From Pseudomonadota bacterium (GTDB lineage: Bacteria > Desulfobacterota > Desulfobacteria > Desulfobacterales > Desulfolunaceae): a DNA stretch of 64,000 nucleotides. The notes beneath the pieces are model-generated. The model saw only the letters and a list, made by a program, of their open reading frames with translations. It was not told the origin of the DNA and did not search any database. Within the stretch, counting starts at the first letter, position 1. The number at the start of each line of letters is the position of its first letter. The translations under genes and the position numbers were made by a program. Location of the stretch: assembly GCA_018818835.1 (NCBI GenBank), contig JAHIRD010000030.1:1-64000 (forward strand). The letters run 5' to 3'. Shown piece by piece: positions 35,201 to 44,276 of the stretch.

Positions 35201-35548
35201 ATTCCTGTGGTTGAGGAAGCATTTTTACGTGTATCCGATTCAATCGCCATGTTGGGACGCAAGGTGGAAACCAAGGTCCATGTGGTGGATCCATGCGGAA
35301 CGCTGGATCCTGAAAAGCTTTTTGCCCTGTTCAAGGACTTGGGCGAAGGCCTTAAAGAATCGGATCCTGTCAAATCGGAAACCTGTTTCAATGAAATTAA
35401 ACAGGGGTTCTCATTTGGTTCGGTTAACCCTGAATTCGAAGATCTTGGGCGTATCCTGGAAAGGCAGGTTGTCGAGTACAATTTTGAAGAGGCATGTCTT
35501 ACTCTGAAAACAATTGACAGGAAACTGAAGAAACAACTGGGGTTTTAG
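32252..35548 (+). CDS. RpfC-like hybrid histidine kinase (5-6 TM, PAS, HisKA, HATPase, two REC, HPt)
   Basis: 1,098 residues. An N-terminal membrane region of about 190 residues is followed by a PAS domain (about 205-320), a coiled coil, HisKA ([14 protein letters not shown]), HATPase ([25 protein letters not shown]), two receivers ([10 protein letters not shown]...[13 protein letters not shown] and [10 protein letters not shown]...[13 protein letters not shown]) and an HPt domain ([13 protein letters not shown]). It works in the inner membrane as a phosphorelay sensor. An HD-GYP regulator follows four bases after the stop, the RpfC-RpfG arrangement, although a PAS domain and second receiver are extra. 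A paralogue with the same architecture lies at 4789-8172. Confidence 0.93.
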   Translation: MGDGGLGVEEPIGVKGWAKYKQCNVPRLQYLVRGLLLLCFLLYIYLMPESPLIMKNLVWAFLAGYTLIQLFNRWKMGHHGLIWRYIRPSILADLTLSYFVWIYDPCRPAPLMLFTVIIVVGNAIQYGIRAFKLLSWSIGLIAPFVFLFRVYFLGFNTPELFLLIMCLAVLIYVYKFIFRIEKFRDETKKRTLALEISNTKYRNIFQNTGAGLLVIEQDMIVSESNPKLEKMTGYRREEIEGKFKWMDFVEKEDLSLLKQSYLERLAKGESPPTEYEFKLVRKDGEIIHVFSEVNSDETTGKTFASVIDITPRKQAEFALQKAHDELEKRVEERTSELKEINDKLKKAKESADASGKAKSEFLANMSHEIRTPMNAIIGMCDLVMHTDMNRKQKEYLSIVRSSSRSLLELINDILDFSKIDAGKLGFENVPFYLRSVIEEVSDMFLERSMTKDIELVVDIDADAPRKLIADPLRLRQVLANLTSNAFKFTKKGEICISVKIQSRVTDRARLVFSVRDTGIGIDSRISDKLFDAFAQADGSTTRKYGGTGLGLAICKKIVTMMGGTIWVESELGKGSCFYFTIETGIVNGDIELPQVVPPNLKNTKVLIVDDNPSTLLIVKRFVESFGFRTDLANSSESALQMYALSQSQEPYSLIIMDVKLPGMDGIDVINRIKNDETRKAPPIICMGGYGREGDVQRARAAGVDSFLMKPVKQSILFDTIMEIFGFRVMKNRDDAQGLRSWDEFNDVRVLLVEDNPINQMVATEILISAGITVDKASNGLEAIEAIRGTHFDAVLMDVQMPEMDGLEASRYIRNQLKMTDVPIIAMTAHAMYGDRERCIAAGMDDYVPKPIDRKELFSALRNNISRLDEELDFLHTTHSSDGEHQTCSDKFSLPGLDVGEGLQRLGGNWHRYFEISREFIRSFKNFFIEFTDVIEQGNYTDARLLAHALKGASGNISAFELKSVAGILEQACVKKNIERVVMLIPVVEEAFLRVSDSIAMLGRKVETKVHVVDPCGTLDPEKLFALFKDLGEGLKESDPVKSETCFNEIKQGFSFGSVNPEFEDLGRILERQVVEYNFEEACLTLKTIDRKLKKQLGF

Positions 35549-35552
35549 TTAT

Positions 35553-36593
35553 ATGCGCGATTTGAGCACGTGCAGGGTTCTGCTTGTGGATGATACGAAA
35601 ACAAATATCGACATTCTGGTTCAGACTCTGAAAGATGATTTTAAACTGGGTGTTGCCTTGAATGGCAAAAAAGCCATTGAATATGCCAACAAAAACCATG
35701 TGGATCTTATCCTTCTGGATGTGCTGATGCCGGAGATGGATGGATATGATGTGTGCAGGCAATTGAAAGCGAATAAGGAAACACATGATATCCCCATCAT
35801 TTTTATCACGGCCATGGATGCTCCGGAACATAAGACCAGGGGTTTTGAAATGGGGGCCGTGGATTATATCACCAAACCCTTTGATATTTCGGAAGTCAAA
35901 GCCAGAGTCAGAACCCATTTGACCCTTATTACCTCCCAGGCCGAGTTGAAAGAGCAGAATTTTGTTCTGGAGGGAAAAGTCAAAGAGCGGACCAGGGAAC
36001 TGGAAGAAACCCAGATTGAAATTATCAATAGGCTGGGTCTGGCTTCGGAATACAGGGATGAGGGTACGGGCCAGCATGTCCAGCGGATGAGTGAATACTG
36101 CCGTCTGCTTGGTGAGGCTGTCGGTATGGAGAAAGAGGAATGCGAACTTATTGCCCTGGCAAGTACCATGCATGACGCCGGTAAAATCGGGATTGCTGAT
36201 AAAATTCTTCTCAAACCCGGAGCCTTGGACACCGAGGAATGGGAGGAAATGAAGAGACATTCCATCATTGGGGGCGAACTTTTGTCGGGGAGCAATTCAA
36301 AGTTAATGCAAATTGCTGAAATTATAGCAAAAACACATCATGAGAGATGGGACGGCAGCGGTTATTTCGAAGGACTCCGGGGGGATGAAATTCCCCTTGC
36401 GGGCAGAATTGTTTGCATCTGTGACGTGTTTGATGCGCTGGTGTCAGAACGACCTTACAAAAAAGCCTGGACGGTGAACGAGGCCATTCGTGAAATAGAA
36501 AACTGGAGTGGAAGCCATTTTGATCCCTTTCTTGCCAAGAAATTCATTAGTCTGAAGCCCCAACTTCAGGCGATTATCGATAAGTTGAGCTGA
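35553..36593 (+). CDS. Response regulator with HD-GYP-type phosphodiesterase domain
   Basis: 346 residues. A receiver (D56 in LILLDVLMPEMDG; lysine in YITKPFD) is joined by a coiled coil to an HD-GYP domain: H207-D208 in MHDAGKIGIADK and H262-H263 in KTHHERWDGSGYFEGLRGD. The GYP triplet is GYF here (270-272), while the HD and HH metal ligands are kept, so cyclic-di-GMP hydrolysis remains plausible but should be tested. It is most likely phosphorylated by the hybrid kinase encoded four bases upstream, and its stop overlaps the start of sbcB by one base. Confidence 0.92.
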   Translation: MRDLSTCRVLLVDDTKTNIDILVQTLKDDFKLGVALNGKKAIEYANKNHVDLILLDVLMPEMDGYDVCRQLKANKETHDIPIIFITAMDAPEHKTRGFEMGAVDYITKPFDISEVKARVRTHLTLITSQAELKEQNFVLEGKVKERTRELEETQIEIINRLGLASEYRDEGTGQHVQRMSEYCRLLGEAVGMEKEECELIALASTMHDAGKIGIADKILLKPGALDTEEWEEMKRHSIIGGELLSGSNSKLMQIAEIIAKTHHERWDGSGYFEGLRGDEIPLAGRIVCICDVFDALVSERPYKKAWTVNEAIREIENWSGSHFDPFLAKKFISLKPQLQAIIDKLS

Positions 36594-38023
36594 TGAAACG
36601 TTTCCTTTTCTATGATCTGGAAACAACCGGTTTAAACAAAGCTTTTGACCAGATCCTTCAATTTGCAGCAATCAGTACCGATGCAGAGCTCAGGGAAATA
36701 GAACGCTATTCCATCCGAGTAAAACTACGGCCGGATGTTGTCCCATCACCACGGGCTTCAATCACACACAGGATTGGTATTGCCGATACCCGTGACGGAC
36801 TTACCGAGTTTGAAGCGGCCCAGCATATTCATGCCCTTTTGAACACGCCGGGGACCCTTAGTCTGGGTTACAATACCCTGGGCTTTGATGACGAGTTTTT
36901 GCGATTTTGCTTTTACCGGAACCTGTTACCCCCCTATACCCATCAATATGCAAACCAATGTGGCCGCATGGATCTCCTGCCCATGGCAGTCCTTTACTAC
37001 CTTTACATGCCTGGCGTTATCACTTGGCCAGAGGTGGACGGGAAGCCCACACTGAAACTTGAACATATTTCCAGCCAAAACAATCTTGCCACAGGTAGGT
37101 CCCATGATGCCATGGTGGATGTGGAAGCCACGGTTGAGCTTGCCAGGCGGTTTATCTCGGAAAAGGGCATGTGGGATTATGTGATGGGTTATTTTAATAA
37201 GGCCAGTGACCAGGAGAGGATTTTTAAACTTCCCTCTGCCTTTGACTCTTCTGCCGGAATGCATCTTAAGGGGATCATGACCGGTAGCAAATTCGGAGCG
37301 GCTCAGCTTTATCAGGCCCCGGTACTTTATCTTGGGGATTCCATACCATACAAGAACCAGAGCCTCTGGCTGAAACTGGATGATGACGAACTGCGTCAAA
37401 CCAGGGCGGATGACTCCTTTGACAATGTCAGGGTTTTTCGGAAGCGTATGGGTGAACCCCAGATCATTCTTCCCCCCCTGGATCGTTTCATGGGGCGGCT
37501 CAGTGACGAACGTAAAGCACGGGTTGAGGAAAATCTGGCCTGGCTCCAGGGTGAAAAAAAGCTGTTTTATGCCATGATTTCCAGGTTCAGGGAATTCAGG
37601 TATCCTGATGTGGATGATGTGGATGTGGATGCGGCCCTGTACCTGTCCGGATTTCTCAGTCGTGAACAACAGACCCTTTGCCGCCTGTTTCATCAGCACA
37701 TCCGATCAGAAGGTGCGCAATTTATTTCGAAATTCGGTGAATGTCCCTTAGGCACACAGGCCACGCGGGTTCTTTTCAGGAATTTTCCGGATGCCCCGCT
37801 CAGTGGTCTTGACGATGGCTACCGGAAGTACATGGCCAGGGTTAGCCCGGAGGATGAGGCACTGGCCATGAAGGATTTTCGAAATGAAAAACGTCTCACG
37901 CCACGAAGCGCATTAAAGGAGATTGAAAAAATCAGGGCAGAGGATTCCGTGGATGAGGAACAGAAGCAGATACTTAACGAACTTGAGATTTATCTGAAAA
38001 ACACATTTTTATGTGAAATATAA
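36593..38023 (+). CDS. sbcB: Exodeoxyribonuclease I
   Basis: 476 residues, the normal length of ExoI. DEDDh exonuclease motifs are visible: FLFYDLETTGLN (first acidic pair), SLGYNTLGFDDEFLRF, and RSHDAMVDVEATVELA with the catalytic histidine and aspartate. The C-terminal SH3-like and helical regions follow. It degrades single-stranded DNA 3'-5' in recombination and mismatch repair. Its ATG overlaps the stop of the HD-GYP gene, implying translational coupling and an operon of functionally unrelated genes. Confidence 0.93.
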   Translation: MKRFLFYDLETTGLNKAFDQILQFAAISTDAELREIERYSIRVKLRPDVVPSPRASITHRIGIADTRDGLTEFEAAQHIHALLNTPGTLSLGYNTLGFDDEFLRFCFYRNLLPPYTHQYANQCGRMDLLPMAVLYYLYMPGVITWPEVDGKPTLKLEHISSQNNLATGRSHDAMVDVEATVELARRFISEKGMWDYVMGYFNKASDQERIFKLPSAFDSSAGMHLKGIMTGSKFGAAQLYQAPVLYLGDSIPYKNQSLWLKLDDDELRQTRADDSFDNVRVFRKRMGEPQIILPPLDRFMGRLSDERKARVEENLAWLQGEKKLFYAMISRFREFRYPDVDDVDVDAALYLSGFLSREQQTLCRLFHQHIRSEGAQFISKFGECPLGTQATRVLFRNFPDAPLSGLDDGYRKYMARVSPEDEALAMKDFRNEKRLTPRSALKEIEKIRAEDSVDEEQKQILNELEIYLKNTFLCEI

Positions 38024-38027
38024 AGAA

Positions 38028-38066
38028 GATGAACTCGTAAAAAGTCGACAGATGGCTGACGCCATC
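38028..38066 (+). repeat. Left 39-bp terminal inverted repeat of a mini-element
   Basis: The core ACTCGTAAAAAGTC is followed by a small hairpin GATGGC-TGAC-GCCATC. It matches the reverse complement of 38345-38383 at 37 of 39 positions. It begins five bases after the sbcB stop. Confidence 0.88.
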
Positions 38067-38342
38067 TATAAAGGGCATTGCATGGAACCTGTGGACCGGA
38101 ATACACTGATTGAAAGCTTGGCATATGCCTTAAAAAAAATACTTCTTCACAGTCTGGAAGGGCTGGATCGCAAGGCCATGGAATCGAGTATCGACTGCTT
38201 TATGGACCAAGAGGTTGTCTGTCTGAGTGATGAAGACATTCTGGAAAAATTCTATACCCCCGAGGATTCTATCCGGCGTTTTATGGATTTTTTGGAAAAC
38301 TCGGGGGCTCTTGAGGATACCTTGCACAAGACCCTTCATTAA
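38052..38342 (+). CDS. Small ORF inside the inverted-repeat mini-element, function unknown
   Basis: About 96 residues from ATG 38052; a frame from GTG 38013 overlaps sbcB and another ATG lies at 38082. The body (DRNTLIESLAYALKKILLHS, then SIDCFMDQEVVCLSDEDILE and YTPEDSIRRFMDFLENSG) is amphipathic, acidic and helical, with coding-like base use. It ends three bases before the right repeat. I do not recognise a family. It may be a passenger gene of the element or a sbcB-linked gene flanked by repeats. Reality is moderately supported. Confidence 0.45.
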   Translation: MADAIYKGHCMEPVDRNTLIESLAYALKKILLHSLEGLDRKAMESSIDCFMDQEVVCLSDEDILEKFYTPEDSIRRFMDFLENSGALEDTLHKTLH

Positions 38343-38344
38343 TT

Positions 38345-38383
38345 GATGGCGTCAGCCATCTGTTGACTTTTTACGAGTTCGTC
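38345..38383 (-). repeat. Right 39-bp terminal inverted repeat of the mini-element
   Basis: GATGGC-GTCA-GCCATC followed by GACTTTTTACGAGT; partner of 38028-38066. The two enclose 278 bp, making a 356-bp MITE-like structure. No clear target-site duplication is visible (flanks ATAAAGAA and ATTAATTT). The right copy lies 19 bases from the convergent gene ending at 38402. Confidence 0.88.
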
Positions 38384-38401
38384 ATTAATTTAGAGGGTTT
38401 A

Positions 38402-39775
38402 TTAGCAGGCTTTATCCGCAAACCTCAGATCAACGAAATCATCCAGATTGATGACTTTGCCGATATCCATCTCGTGAAACATATATTGCTGGATTTTATC
38501 CAAATCTTTTTTTTCAGGATAGAGATGGTTCATGGTGATTCCGCCCTCCTGATTGAGGACATTGGTAAGAACGTTGGTGTTCAAACCCAGGCTCTTATCA
38601 GGATCAAGGAAGTTTACGGCGATATTTGCTGCTTTATCCTTATGCTTTTCAACATATTTCCCCGCCTTTACAAGCAGGTTTGTTAATTCGAAGACTGCAT
38701 CGGGGTAACCCTGAACCACCTCGTCACGAAGGGCAACAACGCAGCAGGGATGATCTTTCCACAGGGTGGCGGAAATAAACTCCATTTCCCCGATTCCGGC
38801 TGAAATGGTTTTGGTGCAGATGGGCTCGGCAACGATAAAACCTCCCACATCTTCATTTTCTTTCATAATGGCGGGCATTTTGATGGGCGGAACCACTTCG
38901 AAACGGACATCAATGGCTTTTTTCCCGGGGACACCCGGTTTCAACCCAAGGCCCGTGAGAAATTTATGGGCAAGCATATTGTGTATGGACATTTTATGGG
39001 GGATATTGACCACTTTGTATTTGTAAAAATCCTTTATGGAATCGGATGGTTCTGTCGCGTAGTTCTTGTTGCGAATAAAACCGCTTCCGTTTTTATGGGC
39101 CAGAAGAACCAGTTTGATGGGGACATTAAAGGCAAAGAGATCCATGGCTATGGGGGCCAGGACAAAAGCCCCGTCCACACGAGCTGTTTCAAGTTTTTCT
39201 TGAATAGGATTCCAGCCGTTGATGCATTCTGTTTCAAGGATGAAGGTATCGGGTTTGACCTGGCCGGTTTCGATCTGATGTTTAAGAACACCCAGGATCA
39301 AATGGTCGGTAATCTGGATGTGGGCCAGTTTGATCTTAACCTTGCCACCCACCATTTCAGGAACACGTATTTCAGACGTTTTATCCAGGGTGCCAAGGAA
39401 TACCGCTTCAATTTTCTTTTTGAGTTCTTCGGTATCAAAGGGTTTCGAGATATGGCCATTGCCTCCATTTTCCTTGACGACCATCTGCTGGGTTTTATCG
39501 CCCTGGGCCGTGGCCATGATAAAGGGCATCGTCTTGTATATGGCATGACCCCGAACCCATTGGAGCAGCGCAAGCCCGTCCATATTCGGCATATTCCAGT
39601 CACTGATAATCAGATCAATTTTTCCACCCTCTTCAAGTTTCTTGACGGCGTCTTTTCCGTCAATCGCCATGAGTATATTCCTGAAACCTCCTTTGTTCAG
39701 ATACTGCTTGAACATCAGGCGCATGGTTCCGGAATCATCAACAACTAAAATGGTCATATTCATGTCAAGGGGCAT
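38402..39775 (-). CDS. CheY receiver fused to cytoplasmic NrtA/NasS-like binding domain
   Basis: 457 residues, ATG preceded by AAGGAG. Residues 1-125 are a CheY-type receiver (acidic pair D13-D14, phospho-acceptor D59 in LIISDWNMPNMDG, K111 in HISKPFD). After a short linker, residues 145-457 resemble the NrtA/CmpA/NMT1-like substrate-binding fold (AHIQITDHLILGVLKHQIET, DGAFVLAPIAMDLF, KDHPCCVVALRDEVVQGYPD). There is no signal peptide, so the binding domain is cytoplasmic, as in the nitrate sensor NasS. It is encoded directly downstream of a receiver-less paralogue (39835-40773). A ligand-modulated receiver is inferred; the ligand is unknown. Confidence 0.85.
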   Translation of the reverse strand: MPLDMNMTILVVDDSGTMRLMFKQYLNKGGFRNILMAIDGKDAVKKLEEGGKIDLIISDWNMPNMDGLALLQWVRGHAIYKTMPFIMATAQGDKTQQMVVKENGGNGHISKPFDTEELKKKIEAVFLGTLDKTSEIRVPEMVGGKVKIKLAHIQITDHLILGVLKHQIETGQVKPDTFILETECINGWNPIQEKLETARVDGAFVLAPIAMDLFAFNVPIKLVLLAHKNGSGFIRNKNYATEPSDSIKDFYKYKVVNIPHKMSIHNMLAHKFLTGLGLKPGVPGKKAIDVRFEVVPPIKMPAIMKENEDVGGFIVAEPICTKTISAGIGEMEFISATLWKDHPCCVVALRDEVVQGYPDAVFELTNLLVKAGKYVEKHKDKAANIAVNFLDPDKSLGLNTNVLTNVLNQEGGITMNHLYPEKKDLDKIQQYMFHEMDIGKVINLDDFVDLRFADKAC

Positions 39776-39834
39776 TGCGACTCTCCTTATATTGAGTTAA
39801 CAGCTGGAACGTCTATTTCTGATATCGTAAGGGC

Positions 39835-40773
39835 TTATTTTGCTCCCGCAGCTTTTGCGAATCGTGGGTCAACAAATACATTCATATCAATGGCGGTTGT
39901 CATGATGTTCATATCATGGATCATGTAATTCTGGATGACGATCAGGTCATTGATTTTTGGGAAAAGTTCACTGGTCGTGATTCTGTCCGAAGGATCAGAG
40001 AGGACCGAGGAGATAATGTCCACGCCCTGTCCCAGGAATTCGGCTCCCACCACGGCGGCTTTCCCTGGATTTTTATCCACGAAAAAGCCGGATTGGACAA
40101 AACTGTTGGTTATCTCCTGAATGGCCTGGGGGTAACGCTCAATGATCTCGTCTCTGGCCACAAAAACACAGCAGGGGTGACCGGGCCAGAGGTCCTTTGA
40201 CAGACAGACCTGCTCGCCATACCCTTGTTTAATGGCCAGGGTGCCAATGGGTTCTGCAACAATAAAACCTCCGATTTCACCGTCTTCATCATACTGGATA
40301 GCCTCGGGCATCATGGAGGGTGCCATGACTTCCAGAAAAACATCGGCATGGGGGTCTTTGGTGGTTCCTGGCTTGAGCCCCATTTCAGCCAGCAGTTTAT
40401 GGAAGAGCATGTGGTGGACACTGAGTTGGTAAGGGATCAGAACAATCTTGCCTTTGAAATCCTGCATGCGTTTAATGCCTGCAGCCTTGTTTTTGACCAG
40501 AATACTTCCTGATCTGTGGGTGAACAATATCAGTTTGATGGGAACACCGGATTTGAACAGGTCCATGGCAGTGGGTGCCAGGATAAAGGCTCCTTCAAGG
40601 CTTCCGTCACTCAGGGCATCTGCCACCTGGTTCCAGCCATGCATGAGAACCGGTTCAAGGGTGCAGTGTTTCAGTGTTTCAACACCTGTTTTAATCTTAT
40701 CTGCTGAAATTCCGAGAATCAGGTGGTCGGTGATTTTTAAGTGGCCTATCCTGATGACAGGGTTGTCAGGCAT
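39835..40773 (-). CDS. Stand-alone cytoplasmic NrtA/NasS-like binding protein
   Basis: 312 residues, ATG preceded by AAGGAG and no signal peptide. It shares with the C-terminal half of the next protein the strings ITDHLILG, GWN, GAF(V/I)LAP(I/T)AMDLF and HPCCV, so it is a paralogue. It looks like an ABC-type binding protein for a small molecule, but no permease or ATPase gene is nearby and it lacks an export signal, which suggests sensing rather than transport. The gene lies 59 bases upstream of the receiver fusion on the same strand, an operon. Confidence 0.82.
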   Translation of the reverse strand: MPDNPVIRIGHLKITDHLILGISADKIKTGVETLKHCTLEPVLMHGWNQVADALSDGSLEGAFILAPTAMDLFKSGVPIKLILFTHRSGSILVKNKAAGIKRMQDFKGKIVLIPYQLSVHHMLFHKLLAEMGLKPGTTKDPHADVFLEVMAPSMMPEAIQYDEDGEIGGFIVAEPIGTLAIKQGYGEQVCLSKDLWPGHPCCVFVARDEIIERYPQAIQEITNSFVQSGFFVDKNPGKAAVVGAEFLGQGVDIISSVLSDPSDRITTSELFPKINDLIVIQNYMIHDMNIMTTAIDMNVFVDPRFAKAAGAK

Positions 40774-41366
40774 TGATCGTCTCCTTTTGGACGGGTCGCC
40801 AGTGAAGGGGATTCATATATCGTATGATGCGGAGGCATATTCAAGGATAAACATCGGGCGAATCCCTCATTTACTCCATTAAAGGCCCTTAAAAACGGCT
40901 TCGCAGCGATTTCGCGGCCATTTGAATAACATGATACGACAGGGTGTTTGGTTTAACGAATGGAATTGACAAGTCCATTACCAATCATGTTGTGGAATCC
41001 CTCATAATTAAATGAATTTAAGGATTTTTTTCTAAATTAGAATATCGGTATATTTAATACTGAACTTAAGGGGGCGTGCCAATTATATGGATTAAAGCCC
41101 TTTGAAAATTATGACAAATTCTAACAGATTTTTTTTTCTTTGGCAATACCATGAAGCATAAAAGGAAAAATGCCAAATAAACAATCAAGACACAGATGAT
41201 GTGTTTGATGGGGATAGAATTGACAAGAAATGGATTATTGAACTATAATTAAAAAGATAGCATCACCCAGAAGCACCATGCAACCTTATGTACCTCCAGA
41301 ATAATACCGGCCCATGGCTTTTTCCAGTCCTGGCCATGTCCACCATCATCAGGGGAGTCTGACACC
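40774..41366. other. Intergenic region with divergent promoters
   Basis: 593 bp of AT-rich DNA between divergent genes. Apart from the promoter at 41220-41249, I see no gene, no long repeat and no clear RNA structure. Confidence 0.5.
41220..41249 (+). promoter_or_regulatory. Consensus sigma-70-type promoter
   Basis: TTGACA (41220-41225) and TATAAT (41244-41249) are both perfect consensus boxes, 18 bp apart. Transcription would start near 41256, giving about 110 bases of leader to the ATG at 41367. Confidence 0.75.
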
Positions 41367-41885
41367 ATGAAAATTGCCGATTCGGACAGTATCAAAGCAG
41401 GTGAGAAGGAATTGATTTCTTCTATTATGGAAAAATTGAATCCTGAAACACTTTCACGTGTGGCCACCAAAAACATGTCACCGGACCAGATGGAATTTGT
41501 TCAAGGGGACATGATGATCTGGGACAACCGGATTGTCTACAAAATGAATTTTAAGGCGACTCTGGATATCTCGGTGATGTTCGACAGGAACGGGGAACTT
41601 GTATTTACGGACAGGTCCGAAGACATCAATGCTTCGGGATTGTCAGATTCCAGTGACGATATGGATGAAGAATGGGAACATGAGCAAGATCATGTGGATA
41701 CGGACACCATGGATGCCACTGCGTTTGAGGAGGTGATTCTTTCCGACGATGCCCCGACACAGTCACCGGACGACGAGATGTCCGACGTGTTTAGTAGAAC
41801 ACGTGAATTCTGGAATAAAAAGACAGAAGAGGCCCTTGGATCCGCGAATGAAATCACCTTGCCTCCGGGAGAGCCTGACCTGTAA
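41367..41885 (+). CDS. Acidic hypothetical protein
   Basis: 172 residues, ATG about nine bases after GGGGAG, and a consensus promoter upstream. The N-terminal 90 residues look folded (ISSIMEKLNPETLSRVATKN, then YKMNFKATLDISVMFDRNGE). The middle is strongly acidic (DDMDEEWEHEQDHVDTDTMD) and probably disordered, the C-terminus has VFSRTREFWNKKTEEALG. No signal peptide or membrane segment. I do not recognise a family. It precedes acetyl-CoA synthetase by about 210 bases on the same strand. Confidence 0.75.
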   Translation: MKIADSDSIKAGEKELISSIMEKLNPETLSRVATKNMSPDQMEFVQGDMMIWDNRIVYKMNFKATLDISVMFDRNGELVFTDRSEDINASGLSDSSDDMDEEWEHEQDHVDTDTMDATAFEEVILSDDAPTQSPDDEMSDVFSRTREFWNKKTEEALGSANEITLPPGEPDL

Positions 41886-42098
41886 GAAGATTCCCAAAAG
41901 GGGATGAGCACGATTGACACGGGGTAAAAAACGTTTTACATAATAACCAGTCTAAATGAAAAATCACATGCCAACAATTTGATACCATGTTTGGTCACAC
42001 CAGGAGGTTCTTTTTCCTTGAAAGATCCAGAGCAGTAATTTTTTCGTCCAGAAAACGTCCTTAATTTTAGATCGGTAATGTATGAAAAAGGAGAGCGC

Positions 42099-44081
42099 AT
42101 GGGAATGATTGAAAAAGATTCAAAATTCTATCCGGATAAGACCTTTGTTGAAACATCGCAGATAAATAGCCTGGAAATGTATCGCACCATGTACGAAAGG
42201 TCGGTCAATGAACCGGAATCTTTCTGGAAAGAGGTGGCTGAAGAACTTGTCTGGTTCAAGAAGCCCCACACCATTCTTAAATATAATTTTGACAATCGCA
42301 ACGGGCGTATCTTCCATGAGTGGTTTCGTGGCGGATATACAAATATGAGTTACAATTGTCTGGATCGTCATATGGGAACGGAAAATGAAAATAAACGGGC
42401 GTTGGTCTGGCAGGGAGAGCCCGATGAGGATACCCGGGAGTTCACATATCGCGAACTGCTGACTGAAGTCTGTCGTTTTTCCAATGTCCTCAAAAAAAAG
42501 GGTTTGAAAAAAGGAGACAGGGTCACCTTGTACATGCCCATGGTCTGGCAGCTGCCAGTGGCCATGCTTGCCTGTGCACGTCTGGGCTTGCCCCACAGTA
42601 TTGTATTCGGAGGATTTTCTTCAGAGGCTCTGATGCATCGTATCCAGGAAAGCGAGTCCAAACTTCTGATCACGGTGGATGAATCCATCCGGGGCGGGAA
42701 AACCTTTGATCTGAAATCCAATGCAGATCAGGCTCTTTTGAAATGCCCCAGCGTGGAACATGTGATTGTGGTCAAGCGCACGGGCCACGTCTCATCCTGG
42801 AAAGAGGGCCGGGATGTCTGGTTGGATGAGGAAATAAACAGCCCGGATATCGGCGATTTTTGCGAATGCGAGCACATGGAAGCCGAAGATACCCTTTTTA
42901 TTCTTTATACCAGTGGGAGCACGGGAAAACCCAAAGGCCAGGTGCATACAACCGGGGGATATATGACCTATGTGTACCTGACCCAGAAACTGGTGTTTGA
43001 TCTCAGAAAAGAAAGTTTTTACTGGTGCATGGCCGATATTGGATGGATTACAGGGCACAGCTATATCGTCTATGGACCTCTGCTGAACGGCACCACCACC
43101 TTTATGTATGAGGGAACGCCCCTTTATCCAGCACCGGACAGAGCCTGGGAGCTGATCGAGAGATATAAAATCACTATTTGTTATACAGCACCCACAGCCA
43201 TTCGGGCCCTTTCACGCCAGGGGGAATCGTGGCCTGCGAAACGGGACCTGTCCAGCCTGAAACTTTTGGGTACCGTGGGCGAACCCATCAACCCCGAAGC
43301 CTGGATGTGGTATTACGAAAATGTGGGAAGACGATCGTGCCCCATTGTGGATACCTGGTGGCAGACAGAAACCGGGGGCATCATGATTTCTCCTCTGCCA
43401 GGAGCCGCACCAACCAAACCGGGTTCAGCCCAGTTCCCATTTTTTGGAATCGTACCCAGGGTCTGTGATCCGGGGGTTGAAGATTTTGAAAAACAGGGAG
43501 AAAAAATGAAGCCAGGTGAAACCGGCCATCTGTGTATTGAAAAACCCTGGCCCGGACTTTCGAGGACCATTTACGGAGATCATGCCCGATGGGAGCAGAC
43601 CTATTTCTATCAGTATCCGGGTATGTATTTTACAGGTGACGGCTGTTATATGGATGCGGAAGGGTACCACTTCCTCCAGGGCCGTGTGGATGATGTCATC
43701 AATATCTCGGGCCACAGGATCAGTACGGCCGAGGTGGAAAGCGCACTGGTGCTCCACAAGGATGTGGCCGAGGCAGCGGCAGCTGCCAAGCCCGATGAGA
43801 TCAAAGGGCAGAGTATCTACGTGTTTGTGACTCTGAAGCTGGGTGTGGAACCCACAGAAGCCTTGAAAAAAGAGTTGATTGACCATGTACGAAAGGAGAT
43901 CGGTGCCATCGCCTCCCCGGATACCCTTCAGTTTGCCATATCACTTCCCAAGACCCGGAGCGGAAAGATTATGCGACGGATTTTAAGAAAAATTGCAGAG
44001 AATAAAACCGATGATCTGGGAGATGTCAGTACCCTTGAAGATGCCGACGTGATCCGTGATCTGATTCAGAACAGGAGCTGA
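42099..44081 (+). CDS. acsA: Acetyl-CoA synthetase (AMP-forming)
   Basis: About 660 residues. ATG 42099 follows AAAGGAG; an in-frame ATG at 42078 has no such site. Motifs of Acs: FGGFSSEALMHRI, the P-loop YTSGSTGKPKG, WWQTETGG, YFTGDGCYMDAEGY, and the catalytic, acetylation-regulated lysine region KTRSGKIMRRILRKI. It converts acetate, ATP and CoA to acetyl-CoA in the cytoplasm, the entry for acetate oxidation or assimilation. A strong terminator follows at 44092. Confidence 0.96.
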   Translation: MGMIEKDSKFYPDKTFVETSQINSLEMYRTMYERSVNEPESFWKEVAEELVWFKKPHTILKYNFDNRNGRIFHEWFRGGYTNMSYNCLDRHMGTENENKRALVWQGEPDEDTREFTYRELLTEVCRFSNVLKKKGLKKGDRVTLYMPMVWQLPVAMLACARLGLPHSIVFGGFSSEALMHRIQESESKLLITVDESIRGGKTFDLKSNADQALLKCPSVEHVIVVKRTGHVSSWKEGRDVWLDEEINSPDIGDFCECEHMEAEDTLFILYTSGSTGKPKGQVHTTGGYMTYVYLTQKLVFDLRKESFYWCMADIGWITGHSYIVYGPLLNGTTTFMYEGTPLYPAPDRAWELIERYKITICYTAPTAIRALSRQGESWPAKRDLSSLKLLGTVGEPINPEAWMWYYENVGRRSCPIVDTWWQTETGGIMISPLPGAAPTKPGSAQFPFFGIVPRVCDPGVEDFEKQGEKMKPGETGHLCIEKPWPGLSRTIYGDHARWEQTYFYQYPGMYFTGDGCYMDAEGYHFLQGRVDDVINISGHRISTAEVESALVLHKDVAEAAAAAKPDEIKGQSIYVFVTLKLGVEPTEALKKELIDHVRKEIGAIASPDTLQFAISLPKTRSGKIMRRILRKIAENKTDDLGDVSTLEDADVIRDLIQNRS

Positions 44082-44091
44082 TGGCATAAAA

Positions 44092-44150
44092 AATAGACCT
44101 TATTACCATAAAACCGGTGCATGGGATGTGAACATGCGCCGGTTTTATTA
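44092..44150 (+). terminator. Terminator after acsA
   Basis: AAAACCGGTGCATG and CATGCGCCGGTTTT form a long stem with one mismatch and a nine-base loop, followed by ATTAATG. Confidence 0.85.
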
Positions 44151-44276
44151 ATGAAATATTCCTTTCCGTAATATCCTTCCTGTAAAAATAATGTCATGCG
44201 CTGCTTTGTGCTATCTTTTTTTGCATAGAAATATTAAAATAATTTTTTTAATAAAAAGTTATATGACGGGGGTAAT

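Noticed and set aside
41130-41160. Possible sigma-54 promoter (TTGGCA...GAAGCA)
   Set aside because: GG and GC are 12 bases apart rather than 10, so the spacing rule is not met.
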